A stretch of 7,781 nucleotides of DNA from assembly GCA_030445875.1 (NCBI GenBank), contig JASUSX010000097.1, positions 1-7,781 on the forward strand. Reading direction: 5' to 3'. Under the pieces are notes generated by a model that was given only the letters and a program-made list of their open reading frames with translations, ran no database searches and had not been told where the DNA came from. The position numbers and the translations under genes were made by a program. Below, one piece after another: positions 1-5,614 of this stretch. Every line of letters begins with the position of its first letter. Position 1 is the first letter of the stretch. This stretch comes from Clostridia bacterium. Lineage in GTDB: Bacteria > Bacillota > DSM-521 > Neomoorellales > Neomoorellaceae.

Positions 1-11
1 AGGGGTTACGG

Positions 12-159
12 TTCCCAGACAATCGGTATCCTGACTCGGGATCATAGTTCCGGCACCGCCTTCCCGGGTTTAACCCCCAGTGGCTTTTTGGTGCCCGGCT
101 CCCCCTCACAGTGGCGGGACCGTGTCAGACTCGCACTGACTTCCCGTATTTGCCTGGAA
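12..159 (-). promoter_or_regulatory. Cobalamin (adenosylcobalamin-type) riboswitch aptamer
   Basis: Read on the minus strand, this stretch carries the conserved cobalamin riboswitch blocks in order: CGGGAAGTCAGTGCGAGTC, then CGGTCCCGCCACTGT, then GCCACTGGG, CGGGAAGGCGG, and near the 3' end CCGAGTCAGGATACCG. The outer stem P1 can be drawn between TTCCAGGCA (159-151) and TGTCTGGGAA (21-12), with one bulged G. Class members bind B12 cofactors and usually shut down expression of B12 synthesis or uptake genes, or of B12-independent enzyme versions. The regulated gene lies to the left of position 1, so its identity and the rest of the expression platform cannot be seen. Confidence 0.95.
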
Positions 160-177
160 GGTATGCACTTTAGTTTT

Positions 178-206
178 ATTTTATCATAGCCTGGATAGGA
201 TGTCCA
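178..206 (-). promoter_or_regulatory. Sigma-A-type promoter of the cobalamin riboswitch transcript
   Basis: On the minus strand TGGACA (206-201) is followed after exactly 17 bases by TAAAAT (183-178). Each hexamer differs from the vegetative consensus at one position. Transcription would start near 171, about 12 bases before the P1 stem of the riboswitch, which is a natural distance. The promoter sits only about 30 bases after the stop codon of the amidohydrolase gene on the same strand. Confidence 0.65.
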
Positions 207-208
207 GG
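190..208. repeat. Perfect inverted repeat over the -35 element
   Basis: CCTGGA (190-195) and TCCAGG (203-208) are exact inverted copies separated by 7 bases. The repeat covers the -35 hexamer and part of the spacer of the riboswitch promoter, the position expected of a repressor operator. As RNA it could form a 6-bp hairpin, but no U-tract follows on the minus strand, so it is not an intrinsic terminator for the upstream operon. No known regulator site is recognised, and a 6-bp arm can occur by chance. Confidence 0.4.
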
Positions 209-236
209 GGAGAAAGTGAATAATTTTTCGTTAGAA

Positions 237-1562
237 TTAAGCTAGGCCGGCCCGGCGGGCGACGCGCTGGACGGCTTCGTTGGCTTGCCGGATGACTTCA
301 TCGGCATCTATGGTTTTCAGTTCACCCTTTTCCATGACAATTTTGCCGTCCACCATGGTCAGGATGACATCGGACCCCCGGGCCTGGTAGACGAGCTGGG
401 TGTAGACGTCTATATCGGCCACGGGCTGGGTATGCATCCCTTCCAGGGATACTATGGCCAGGTCGGCCTTTTTCCCTACCACCAGGCTGCCGATCTCCTT
501 TTCCATGCCTAGGGCTCGGGCGCCACCCAGGGTAGCCAGTTCAAAAACTAGGGGCGCCGGCATAGTAGTGGGGCCGTGGAGGGGTTTCTGGATGAGGGCT
601 GCCAGGCGCATTTCCATAAAGGCGTCCAGGTTGTTGTTGCAGGGAGCACCATCGGCAGCCAGGGAAACCACGGTTCCTCGGTCCAGGAGTTCCGGCACGG
701 GGCAGATCCCGGAAGCTATCTTTAAGTTAGAGGAAGGGCAGTGGACCACCCTGGTACCGGTGCGGGCCAGGATATCCTTCTCTTCTTCATTTAGCCAGAT
801 GCAATGGACCAGGATGAGGTCCGGCCCGGTGAGAGCGATATCGTGGAGGTACAGGACGTTGCGCCGGCCGTGGAGTTGTTCCACCAGGGCACATTCGCTG
901 CGGTTTTCCGAGGCGTGGGTATGGATCTTGACGCCGTGCCTGCGGGCGAGGTCCCGGACCTCCAGCAGCAACTCTTCCGTGCAGGAGACCACGAAGCGGG
1001 GTTCAAAGGCGTACTGGATGCGGCCGTGATCGTAGCCGTGCCACTTTTCCAGCAGGTCGACGCTTTCCTGGAGGGAGGCTGCTGTATCTTCTTTTAAGCT
1101 GGCTGGCACATCATCACCAAAGTCCATCATCACTTTGCCAGTGATAGCCCGGATGCCGCTTTCAGCTATGGCTTCAATGGCGGCGTCTGTATGGTGGACG
1201 GTTTCCATGTCGACTATAGTAGTGGTTCCGCTAAGGAAGAGTTCACCGATGCCCAGCAGGGCGGAATAGTAAAGGGACTCGGCATCATGGGCTCCTTCCA
1301 GGGGCCAGGTGCGCAGGCGCAGCCAGTTCAGGAGTTCCATGTCGTCGGCGCGGCCGCGGAAGAGGGTCTGGCAGAGGTGGATATGGGGCTGGATAAGGCC
1401 GGGGATCACGAGTTGCCCCCTGGCATCGATGATCCGGTCGGCCCTGGCCGGTACCTGGCCGATAGCAGCGATGCGATCTCCTTCGATATAGATATCCCCC
1501 TGGAATACCTCCCGCCCCTGGTTCATAGTTACCAGGGTACCGTTTTGGATTAAAATGCTCAT
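237..1562 (-). CDS. Amidohydrolase-superfamily deaminase (MtaD/TrzN/SsnA-like)
   Basis: This is a 441-residue metal-dependent hydrolase of the amidohydrolase superfamily, the branch that deaminates purines, deaminated or methylthio nucleosides and triazines. Visible active-site elements are HIH (His60, His62), HTHASE (His216 ligand, Glu219 general acid/base), VHC (His253) and SLAADG (Asp304). They are followed by CNNNLD, and HCPSSNLKIASG lies at 274-285, a block typical of this branch. Length is normal for the family. A C-terminal small-domain segment (GSLVVGKKADLAIV, 358-371) completes the usual fold. A GGAGG site lies 9 bases before the ATG. The start overlaps the stop of the preceding gene by ATGA, so it is the last gene of the molybdenum-hydroxylase operon. 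The substrate cannot be read from sequence. The upstream purine riboswitch makes a purine such as guanine, or a related N-heterocycle, the leading guess; S-adenosylhomocysteine or methylthioadenosine deamination is the main alternative. Confidence 0.85.
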   Translation of the reverse strand: MSILIQNGTLVTMNQGREVFQGDIYIEGDRIAAIGQVPARADRIIDARGQLVIPGLIQPHIHLCQTLFRGRADDMELLNWLRLRTWPLEGAHDAESLYYSALLGIGELFLSGTTTIVDMETVHHTDAAIEAIAESGIRAITGKVMMDFGDDVPASLKEDTAASLQESVDLLEKWHGYDHGRIQYAFEPRFVVSCTEELLLEVRDLARRHGVKIHTHASENRSECALVEQLHGRRNVLYLHDIALTGPDLILVHCIWLNEEEKDILARTGTRVVHCPSSNLKIASGICPVPELLDRGTVVSLAADGAPCNNNLDAFMEMRLAALIQKPLHGPTTMPAPLVFELATLGGARALGMEKEIGSLVVGKKADLAIVSLEGMHTQPVADIDVYTQLVYQARGSDVILTMVDGKIVMEKGELKTIDADEVIRQANEAVQRVARRAGLA

Positions 1563-2566
1563 TCTTTCGTGCCTCCATCTTTCTCCTTTAATGCAGCCAG
1601 GATTTTTTCCGGTGTAACCGGTAACTCCGTAATATGGACTCCCACGGCGTTATAAATGGCGTTGATGATGGCCGGAACTGTGGGGATAGTGGCCGGTTCG
1701 CCTACCCCCTTGGCGCCGAAGGGGCCGGTGGGCTCATGGGATTCGACAATCAGGGGTTCTACCTCGGGCATATCCATAGTGGTGGGGATCAGGTAGGTGG
1801 AAAAGGAGTTATTGACAATCCGCCCCTCTTGCAGGTGCACCTTTTCCAGCAGGGCCATACCGACGCCCTGGCCGATGCCGCCGGCGATCTGCCCTTCCAC
1901 CCCCTGCCGGTTCACCGCCCGGCCGACATCGTGGGCGGCTACCAGTTTCAGGACCTGGACCTGGCCTGTTTCCGTATCTACTTCTACTTCGGCGATCTGG
2001 GTGCCGAAGGCATAGGGCCAGTACGGCGCCCCCTGGCCAGTTTCCCGGTCGACGGCCGTAGTGTGGGTGACGAAACTCCCCTGCCCTACCAGGCGGTAGC
2101 CGGCCAGGCGGGCCCGGGTGGCAGCCTCTGGATAGGGGATTTGCTTTGCCGGGTAGCTTTTAACGTAAATAAACCCTTCCCTGGCCACCAGGCCGGCGAT
2201 GGTGTTGACCCCCAGCAGGGTACGGGTGTACTCAAAAAGGGTTTCCCGGGCCTGGCGACAGGCCATCTGGACGGCGTTGCCGGAGGCGTAGGTCTGGCGG
2301 GTGGCCGCCGTGGTGCCGGCATCGGGGGTGGTATCGGTGTCGGCACTGATCACCGTTACCCAGGTGTAGGGAACACCGAGTTCTGCGGCGGCAATCTGGG
2401 CCAGGACGGTGCTAGACCCCTGGCCGCAGTCTACCGCGCCGCTGCGGACAGTGGCCGTTCCGTCCTCATGGATTTCCACTGTGGCCGTCGAGACATCGGG
2501 AAAGCCGTTCCCATAGCCTGTGCCATAGAAAAAGCAGGCCATACCAATCCCGCGTTTTTTACTCAT
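1559..2566 (-). CDS. Molybdenum hydroxylase, C-terminal half of Mo-binding subunit (NdhM-like)
   Basis: These 335 residues match the C-terminal part of the large molybdopterin subunit of xanthine-dehydrogenase-family enzymes. Cofactor-binding signatures are AVDCGQGSS (44-52) and the TTAATRQTYASG stretch (85-96). GAKGVGEP (284-291) carries Glu290, equivalent to the catalytic base Glu1261 of bovine xanthine oxidase. The protein begins with KRGIGMACFFYGTG, which in fused homologues lies inside one long chain, so it cannot work alone and should pair with the product of the gene just upstream. The same split (about 50 kDa plus 37 kDa) is known for NdhL/NdhM of Eubacterium barkeri nicotinate dehydrogenase. 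The ATG overlaps the upstream stop as ATGA, and AAAGGAG sits only one base from the ATG, so initiation probably depends on translational coupling. Substrate uncertain: xanthine, hypoxanthine, another purine or nicotinate. Confidence 0.85.
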   Translation of the reverse strand: MSKKRGIGMACFFYGTGYGNGFPDVSTATVEIHEDGTATVRSGAVDCGQGSSTVLAQIAAAELGVPYTWVTVISADTDTTPDAGTTAATRQTYASGNAVQMACRQARETLFEYTRTLLGVNTIAGLVAREGFIYVKSYPAKQIPYPEAATRARLAGYRLVGQGSFVTHTTAVDRETGQGAPYWPYAFGTQIAEVEVDTETGQVQVLKLVAAHDVGRAVNRQGVEGQIAGGIGQGVGMALLEKVHLQEGRIVNNSFSTYLIPTTMDMPEVEPLIVESHEPTGPFGAKGVGEPATIPTVPAIINAIYNAVGVHITELPVTPEKILAALKEKDGGTKE

Positions 2567-3843
2567 TCTCCTTTACCCCCCGGTATTAACTGCTCTAGAG
2601 GCCACCCTGCCGCCCGGGCCGCCTGGACCATGGTGTCCACCAGGCCGACACTGCTTTCTAGTACCTGGCCGGTGGCGGTGACATCCCCCTGGCGGAAGGC
2701 ATTGAGCCAGCGGATGGTAAAGGGGTGGATACCCAGGCGAGCGGCCAGTTCGTCCATCTGGCTTTCATAGGCCAGGGGTGGCTGGGTGGCACCAAAGCCG
2801 CGCATGGCCCCGGTAAAGGGATTATTGGTATAAACGGCGTAGGCATCGATTTTGACATGGGGAATAACATAGGGCCCGGTAGCGTGGATAGCTGCCTTAC
2901 GTAAGATATTGGGGGCCCAGGAGGAATAGGCACCGCTATCGCCAATAATTTCTGCTTCCAGGGCTGTTAGTCTTCCTTCCCTGGTGGCTCCGGTTTTATA
3001 ACGCATGATCATGGGATGGCGTTTGCTGTGGGCCAGGAAGGATTCCTCCCGGCTAAGGACCATTTTCGCCGGCCGCCGGGTATGCAGGGCCAGGAGGGCT
3101 ACCAGGGCCTGCAGGGTCATGTCCTCCCGGCCGCCGAAGGCGCCACCCACCGCCGGGGCGACGATGCGGATGCGGTCCTGGTTCCAGCCCAGGACCCGGG
3201 CTACCTCGGTACGGTCCCAGTGGACATACTGGGTGGCCACATAGATTACCAGGTGGCCGCGTTCATCCAGGCGGGCGACGGCAGCCTCTGGCTGGAGGAA
3301 GGCGTGGTCCAGGAGCTGGGTGCGATAGGTATTCTCTACGACCACAGCGGCCGCGGCGAAGCCGGCCTCAATATTCCCTTTGCGGATGGGCAGGTGGTAG
3401 ATAATATTGTCCCGGGCAGGATGGACCCTGGGGGCCCCGGGTTGCATAGCCGCCACCGGATCGAAGAGGGCTGGCAGTTCCTCGTAGGTTATCTTTACCC
3501 GGGCTGCCCCGGCCCGGGCGGCTGCCGGGGTGGTAGCTCCTACCAGGGCAACGACATCATTCACCGAACGTACCTCATCCCGGGCCAGGACGGGCATGTC
3601 CTGGAAGACTACACCCTGGCCGTTATGGCCGGGGATGTCTCTGGCCGTGAGGACACAAAGGACCCCTGGCACTTGCAATGCTGCTGCGGTATCAATGGAG
3701 ACAATCCGGGCATGGGCATAGGGGCTGCGGACGGTCTGACCGTAGATCATCCCCGGGAAGCTGATGTCGGCCGGGTAAACGGCCTGGCCGGTGACTTTAG
3801 CCCTGGCATCCACCCTGGCCGGAGAAGCGCCGATAGTTGGCAC
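2563..3843 (-). CDS. Molybdenum hydroxylase, N-terminal half of Mo-binding subunit (NdhL-like)
   Basis: This gene encodes the N-terminal half of an aldehyde oxidase/xanthine dehydrogenase large subunit, ending where fused homologues continue. It opens with the family motif IGxSxxRVDAxxKVTGxAxY. It then shows DHAFLQPEAAV, the molybdopterin loop GGAFGGRED (its Glu matches Glu802 of bovine xanthine oxidase) and AMRGFGATQ (its Arg matches Arg880). The frame stays open to a TTG at 3909, but that TTG lies inside the riboswitch expression platform and has no ribosome site. The GTG at 3843 has AGAGGTGA 8 bases upstream, puts the family motif at the N-terminus and gives 426 residues, close to the size of NdhL. 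A GTG at 3864 is a weaker alternative. The 3' end overlaps the C-terminal-half gene by ATGA. No iron-sulfur or FAD subunit gene precedes it, which is unusual for this enzyme class. Confidence 0.85.
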   Translation of the reverse strand: MPTIGASPARVDARAKVTGQAVYPADISFPGMIYGQTVRSPYAHARIVSIDTAAALQVPGVLCVLTARDIPGHNGQGVVFQDMPVLARDEVRSVNDVVALVGATTPAAARAGAARVKITYEELPALFDPVAAMQPGAPRVHPARDNIIYHLPIRKGNIEAGFAAAAVVVENTYRTQLLDHAFLQPEAAVARLDERGHLVIYVATQYVHWDRTEVARVLGWNQDRIRIVAPAVGGAFGGREDMTLQALVALLALHTRRPAKMVLSREESFLAHSKRHPMIMRYKTGATREGRLTALEAEIIGDSGAYSSWAPNILRKAAIHATGPYVIPHVKIDAYAVYTNNPFTGAMRGFGATQPPLAYESQMDELAARLGIHPFTIRWLNAFRQGDVTATGQVLESSVGLVDTMVQAARAAGWPLEQLIPGGKGE

Positions 3844-3887
3844 AGGCTGGTTCACCTCTTTCACTGGTAGTCGTGGCTGCCGGCGGC

Positions 3888-3939
3888 CCGGCTGCTTATA
3901 AAAAAGCAACCGGAGCCCAACAACGAAGGGTTCCCTTCG
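3888..3939 (-). promoter_or_regulatory. Expression platform of the purine riboswitch
   Basis: The 3' strand of the aptamer's P1 stem (CGAAG, 3939-3935) can instead pair in the hairpin CGAAGG/CCTTCG (3939-3934 with 3929-3924). When P1 is formed, GGAACCC (3934-3928) is free to pair with GGGCTCC (3918-3912), with one A-C mismatch, shortly before a T6 run (3905-3900). A third option is a 10-bp stem, CCGGTTGCTT (3913-3904) with AAGCAGCCGG (3897-3888) including one G-U pair, which places the T-run in its loop. These mutually exclusive pairings fit transcription attenuation. The stem-to-U-tract distance is not textbook, so the direction of control is not settled by eye. Confidence 0.6.
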
Positions 3940-4003
3940 TAGCCGGGCAATTTGCGGTTGCCTGGTAGAGACCCCCGGCCCGTATTGCCGGGGATATACG
4001 AAG
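3935..4003 (-). promoter_or_regulatory. Purine riboswitch aptamer, guanine class (C74)
   Basis: The minus strand shows the full three-way junction. P1 is CTTCG (4003-3999) with CGAAG (3939-3935). P2 is CCCCGGC/GCCGGGG with loop AATACGG. The core is GTCTCTACC. P3 is GGCAA/TTGCC with loop CCGCAAA, followed by GGCTACGAAG. Loop sequences agree with the kissing-loop consensus (AUAUGG-like and CCGUAAA-like). The specificity base in the P3-P1 joining strand (G-G-C-T-A-C-G) is C, which pairs with guanine, hypoxanthine or xanthine and argues against adenine. It lies 92 bases upstream of the likely GTG start of the molybdenum hydroxylase operon and links that operon to purines. Confidence 0.92.
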
Positions 4004-4010
4004 TACTTGT

Positions 4011-4020
4011 TAAATATCTA
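4011..4020 (-). promoter_or_regulatory. Probable -10 region of the purine-riboswitch operon
   Basis: TAGATATTTA on the minus strand offers two overlapping -10 candidates, TAGATA (4020-4015) and TATTTA (4016-4011), placing the start near 4004-4008, directly before the aptamer P1 stem. No good -35 hexamer is found 16-18 bases upstream, so the promoter is either weak or activator-dependent. Confidence 0.35.
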
Positions 4021-4027
4021 TTCGCGA

Positions 4028-4045
4028 CAGGATGGAAGAATCCTG
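4028..4045. repeat. Inverted repeat between the divergent promoters
   Basis: CAGGAT (4028-4033) and ATCCTG (4040-4045) form a perfect inverted repeat with a 6-base gap. It covers the place where the -35 element of the minus-strand operon should be and lies about 20 bases upstream of the plus-strand -35. It could be an operator or activator site for the purine operon, but no known motif is recognised. Confidence 0.3.
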
Positions 4046-4066
4046 CTCGGATCTTTCTGCATCTCC

Positions 4067-4095
4067 TTGCTTTAGCTGACGGTTATGGTTATAAT
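4067..4095 (+). promoter_or_regulatory. Sigma-A promoter of the Pol IV gene
   Basis: A perfect TATAAT (4090-4095) lies 17 bases after TTGCTT (4067-4072), which keeps the TTG of the -35 consensus. Transcription should start near 4102, immediately before the LexA box, giving a leader of about 30 bases. Confidence 0.75.
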
Positions 4096-4102
4096 GGATA
4101 TA

Positions 4103-4116
4103 GAAACATATGTTCG
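4103..4116. promoter_or_regulatory. LexA/DinR SOS box
   Basis: The minus-strand reading CGAACATATGTTTC fits the Gram-positive LexA consensus CGAACRNRYGTTYC at every position. The box lies just after the -10 element, over the start of transcription, where bound LexA would block the polymerase gene. This is the expected arrangement for a damage-inducible Y-family polymerase. Confidence 0.9.
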
Positions 4117-4117
4117 C

Positions 4118-4125
4118 AGAGGTGA
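4118..4125 (+). promoter_or_regulatory. Ribosome binding site that sets the TTG start of Pol IV
   Basis: AGAGGTGA ends 6 bases before a TTG at 4132. There is no ATG or GTG in the frame near the conserved N-terminal strand, so this site makes TTG the start. Confidence 0.7.
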
Positions 4126-4131
4126 ACCTAT

Positions 4132-5331
4132 TTGTCTGCGGGTTGCCCTATCCTTTTATGCGATGCTAACAGCTTTTTTGCCTCTGTCCACCAGGCCCTG
4201 AAGCCAGGCCTGCGCGGGCGCCCGGTAATCGTCGCCGGCCGGGAGGCCTCCCGCCACGGTATTGTCCTGGCGGCCAGCTATGAGGCCAAACGTGATTACG
4301 GCATCAAGACCGGCATGACTGTGCGGGAAGCCCGCAGCCTCTGCCCGGATGGCATTTTTATTCCGCCCCGCCACGACCTGTACATTGAGTTTTCTACCCG
4401 GATTTTACGCATTATGCGCGACTTTACTCCCCTGGTAGAGCCCTTCTCCATTGATGAAGCCTGGCTGGATGTCCGCGGTTGCCGGGGGCTCTACGGCTCT
4501 CCCCTGGCTATAGCCCGCCAGCTCAAGGAAAGGATCCGGACCGAGGTAGGGATTAGTACCAGCGTCGGCCTGGGGCCTTCCAAGCTCCTGGCCAAGATGG
4601 CTGCTGAAATGCAGAAGCCTGATGGTTTAACGATCCTGGATTATCCGGATGTACCCGAAAAGATGTGGCCCCTGCCGGTAAAGGATCTCTTCGGCGTCGG
4701 TCCCCGCATGGAGGCCCACCTCCTGAAACTGGGCATCCATACCATTGGTGATCTGGCCCGCTTTCCCGTCGAGGTGCTGGCCCGGCGCTTTGGCGTCGTG
4801 GGCCGTATTTTGCACCAGTGCGCCCGGGGTATCGACTACAGCCCGGTGGACCCCCACTCCCTGGCTACGGTTAAATCCATCGGCCACCAGATCACCCTGC
4901 CGCGGGATTACCAGGGGCATGGGAAGATCAGGGTAGTTTTACTGGAACTGGCCGAACTGGTAGCCCGGCGGGTGCGCCTGGGGGGATACCTGGGCCGGAC
5001 GGTAAACCTCAGCCTCAAGGACCAGGAATTTAACTGGCTGGGGCGCTCTTATACCCTGCCCCACTACACCGATACGGCGGCAGCCATTTACGGGGCGGCC
5101 TGCGAACTCCTGGGCCGCCACTGGCCGGCCTGGCAACCGGTACGCCTGGTGGGTTTAAGCCTTTCCGGGCTGGTACCAGCTACGGTACGCCAGGAGGACC
5201 TCTTTGGCCAGGGGGAGAGGCAGGCTCGCCTGGACCGGGCCTGTGACCGGCTCAAAAATCGCTACGGGGAAAAGGCTGTCTACCGGGCGGTATCTTTGAC
5301 GGAGGCGGGGGTACTCTATGCGCGGGTCTAA
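4132..5331 (+). CDS. dinB: Y-family DNA polymerase (DNA polymerase IV)
   Basis: This 399-residue protein is a translesion DNA polymerase that copies past damaged bases with low fidelity. The palm motif at the N-terminus is CDANSFFASV, with catalytic Asp11 and steric-gate Phe16, which excludes ribonucleotides. The second catalytic motif, SIDEAWLDV, supplies Asp108 and Glu109. Further landmarks are VGLGPSKLLAKMAAEMQKP (145-163), a helix-hairpin-helix region around LFGVGPRMEAHLLKLGIHTI (186-205) and a little-finger domain. QEDLF (354-358) matches the sliding-clamp binding motif, here about 40 residues before the C-terminus. Asn13 replaces the second Asp common in DinB, as seen in UmuC-like members, so a UvrX/UmuC-type subgroup is possible. 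The start is TTG. LexA control is indicated by the SOS box upstream. A small gene overlaps the 3' end. Confidence 0.92.
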   Translation: MSAGCPILLCDANSFFASVHQALKPGLRGRPVIVAGREASRHGIVLAASYEAKRDYGIKTGMTVREARSLCPDGIFIPPRHDLYIEFSTRILRIMRDFTPLVEPFSIDEAWLDVRGCRGLYGSPLAIARQLKERIRTEVGISTSVGLGPSKLLAKMAAEMQKPDGLTILDYPDVPEKMWPLPVKDLFGVGPRMEAHLLKLGIHTIGDLARFPVEVLARRFGVVGRILHQCARGIDYSPVDPHSLATVKSIGHQITLPRDYQGHGKIRVVLLELAELVARRVRLGGYLGRTVNLSLKDQEFNWLGRSYTLPHYTDTAAAIYGAACELLGRHWPAWQPVRLVGLSLSGLVPATVRQEDLFGQGERQARLDRACDRLKNRYGEKAVYRAVSLTEAGVLYARV

Positions 5332-5614
5332 TGCTCTGTATGAAGGTCACCGGCTGATGTTACCGGGACTTAAAGATCGGGCCAGCGCCACCTGCCAGGG
5401 TTGCCGCTTTTGCATCCCCATCCTGGGCCGGGAGGAAAGGAAACTGGCCTGCCTGGCGACCCTGGACCTGTACCTCACCGGCGAGCGCCGGGTACCCCGG
5501 GAACTCTCGGGCCGGGATTTTATCTGGCTGGCAGGCAAGGAGTTACTGGTTAAAGCGGTAGCCAGGGTGCGGCCCCAGGGGCAGGCCTGTGGCTTCTACT
5601 GCCCGCGGGAGTAA
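5318..5614 (+). CDS. Small cysteine-rich protein of unknown function, downstream of Pol IV
   Basis: I do not recognise this 98-residue product. It has six cysteines: CQGCRFC (Cys26, 29, 32), Cys45, Cys91 and Cys95 (CGFYC). This spacing suggests zinc or iron-sulfur binding, though no named domain fits. The remainder is basic and charged (GREERK, TGERRVPRE), and no membrane segment or signal is seen. The ATG at 5318 overlaps the end of the polymerase gene by 14 bases, with GGAGG 12 bases upstream. A second ATG at 5357 has GAAGGT 9 bases upstream and would give 85 residues while keeping every cysteine. The overlap and shared strand imply co-transcription with the polymerase and therefore SOS induction. 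Its 3' end overlaps the convergent peptidase gene by 19 bases. A role in DNA damage tolerance is only an inference from position. Confidence 0.65.
   Translation: MRGSNALYEGHRLMLPGLKDRASATCQGCRFCIPILGREERKLACLATLDLYLTGERRVPRELSGRDFIWLAGKELLVKAVARVRPQGQACGFYCPRE

Noticed and set aside
190..208. Terminator of the hydroxylase/deaminase operon
   Set aside because: The hairpin is short (6 bp) and is followed by CTATGATAAAAT on the minus strand, with no U-tract.
237..1562. Enamidase of the nicotinate fermentation pathway, suggested by the NdhL/NdhM-like neighbours
   Set aside because: The HTHASE, NLKIASG and CNNNLD motifs belong to the deaminase branch, and the riboswitch indicates purines rather than nicotinate.
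2563..2590. The split Mo subunit as a sequencing error or recent frameshift, given the G6 run just before the junction and the A6 run just after it
   Set aside because: In the frame of the second gene there is a TAA 9 bases before its ATG, so an indel in the G6 run would hit a stop rather than fuse the genes. Fusion needs a change inside a few bases between that TAA and the TGA. A comparable natural split is known in nicotinate dehydrogenase.
1634..2770. A 378-codon open frame on the plus strand opposite the hydroxylase genes
   Set aside because: Its product is low-complexity Gly/Asp/His-rich with no family motif, and the minus strand of the same stretch encodes clearly conserved enzyme domains. 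It is an antisense shadow of GC-rich coding DNA.
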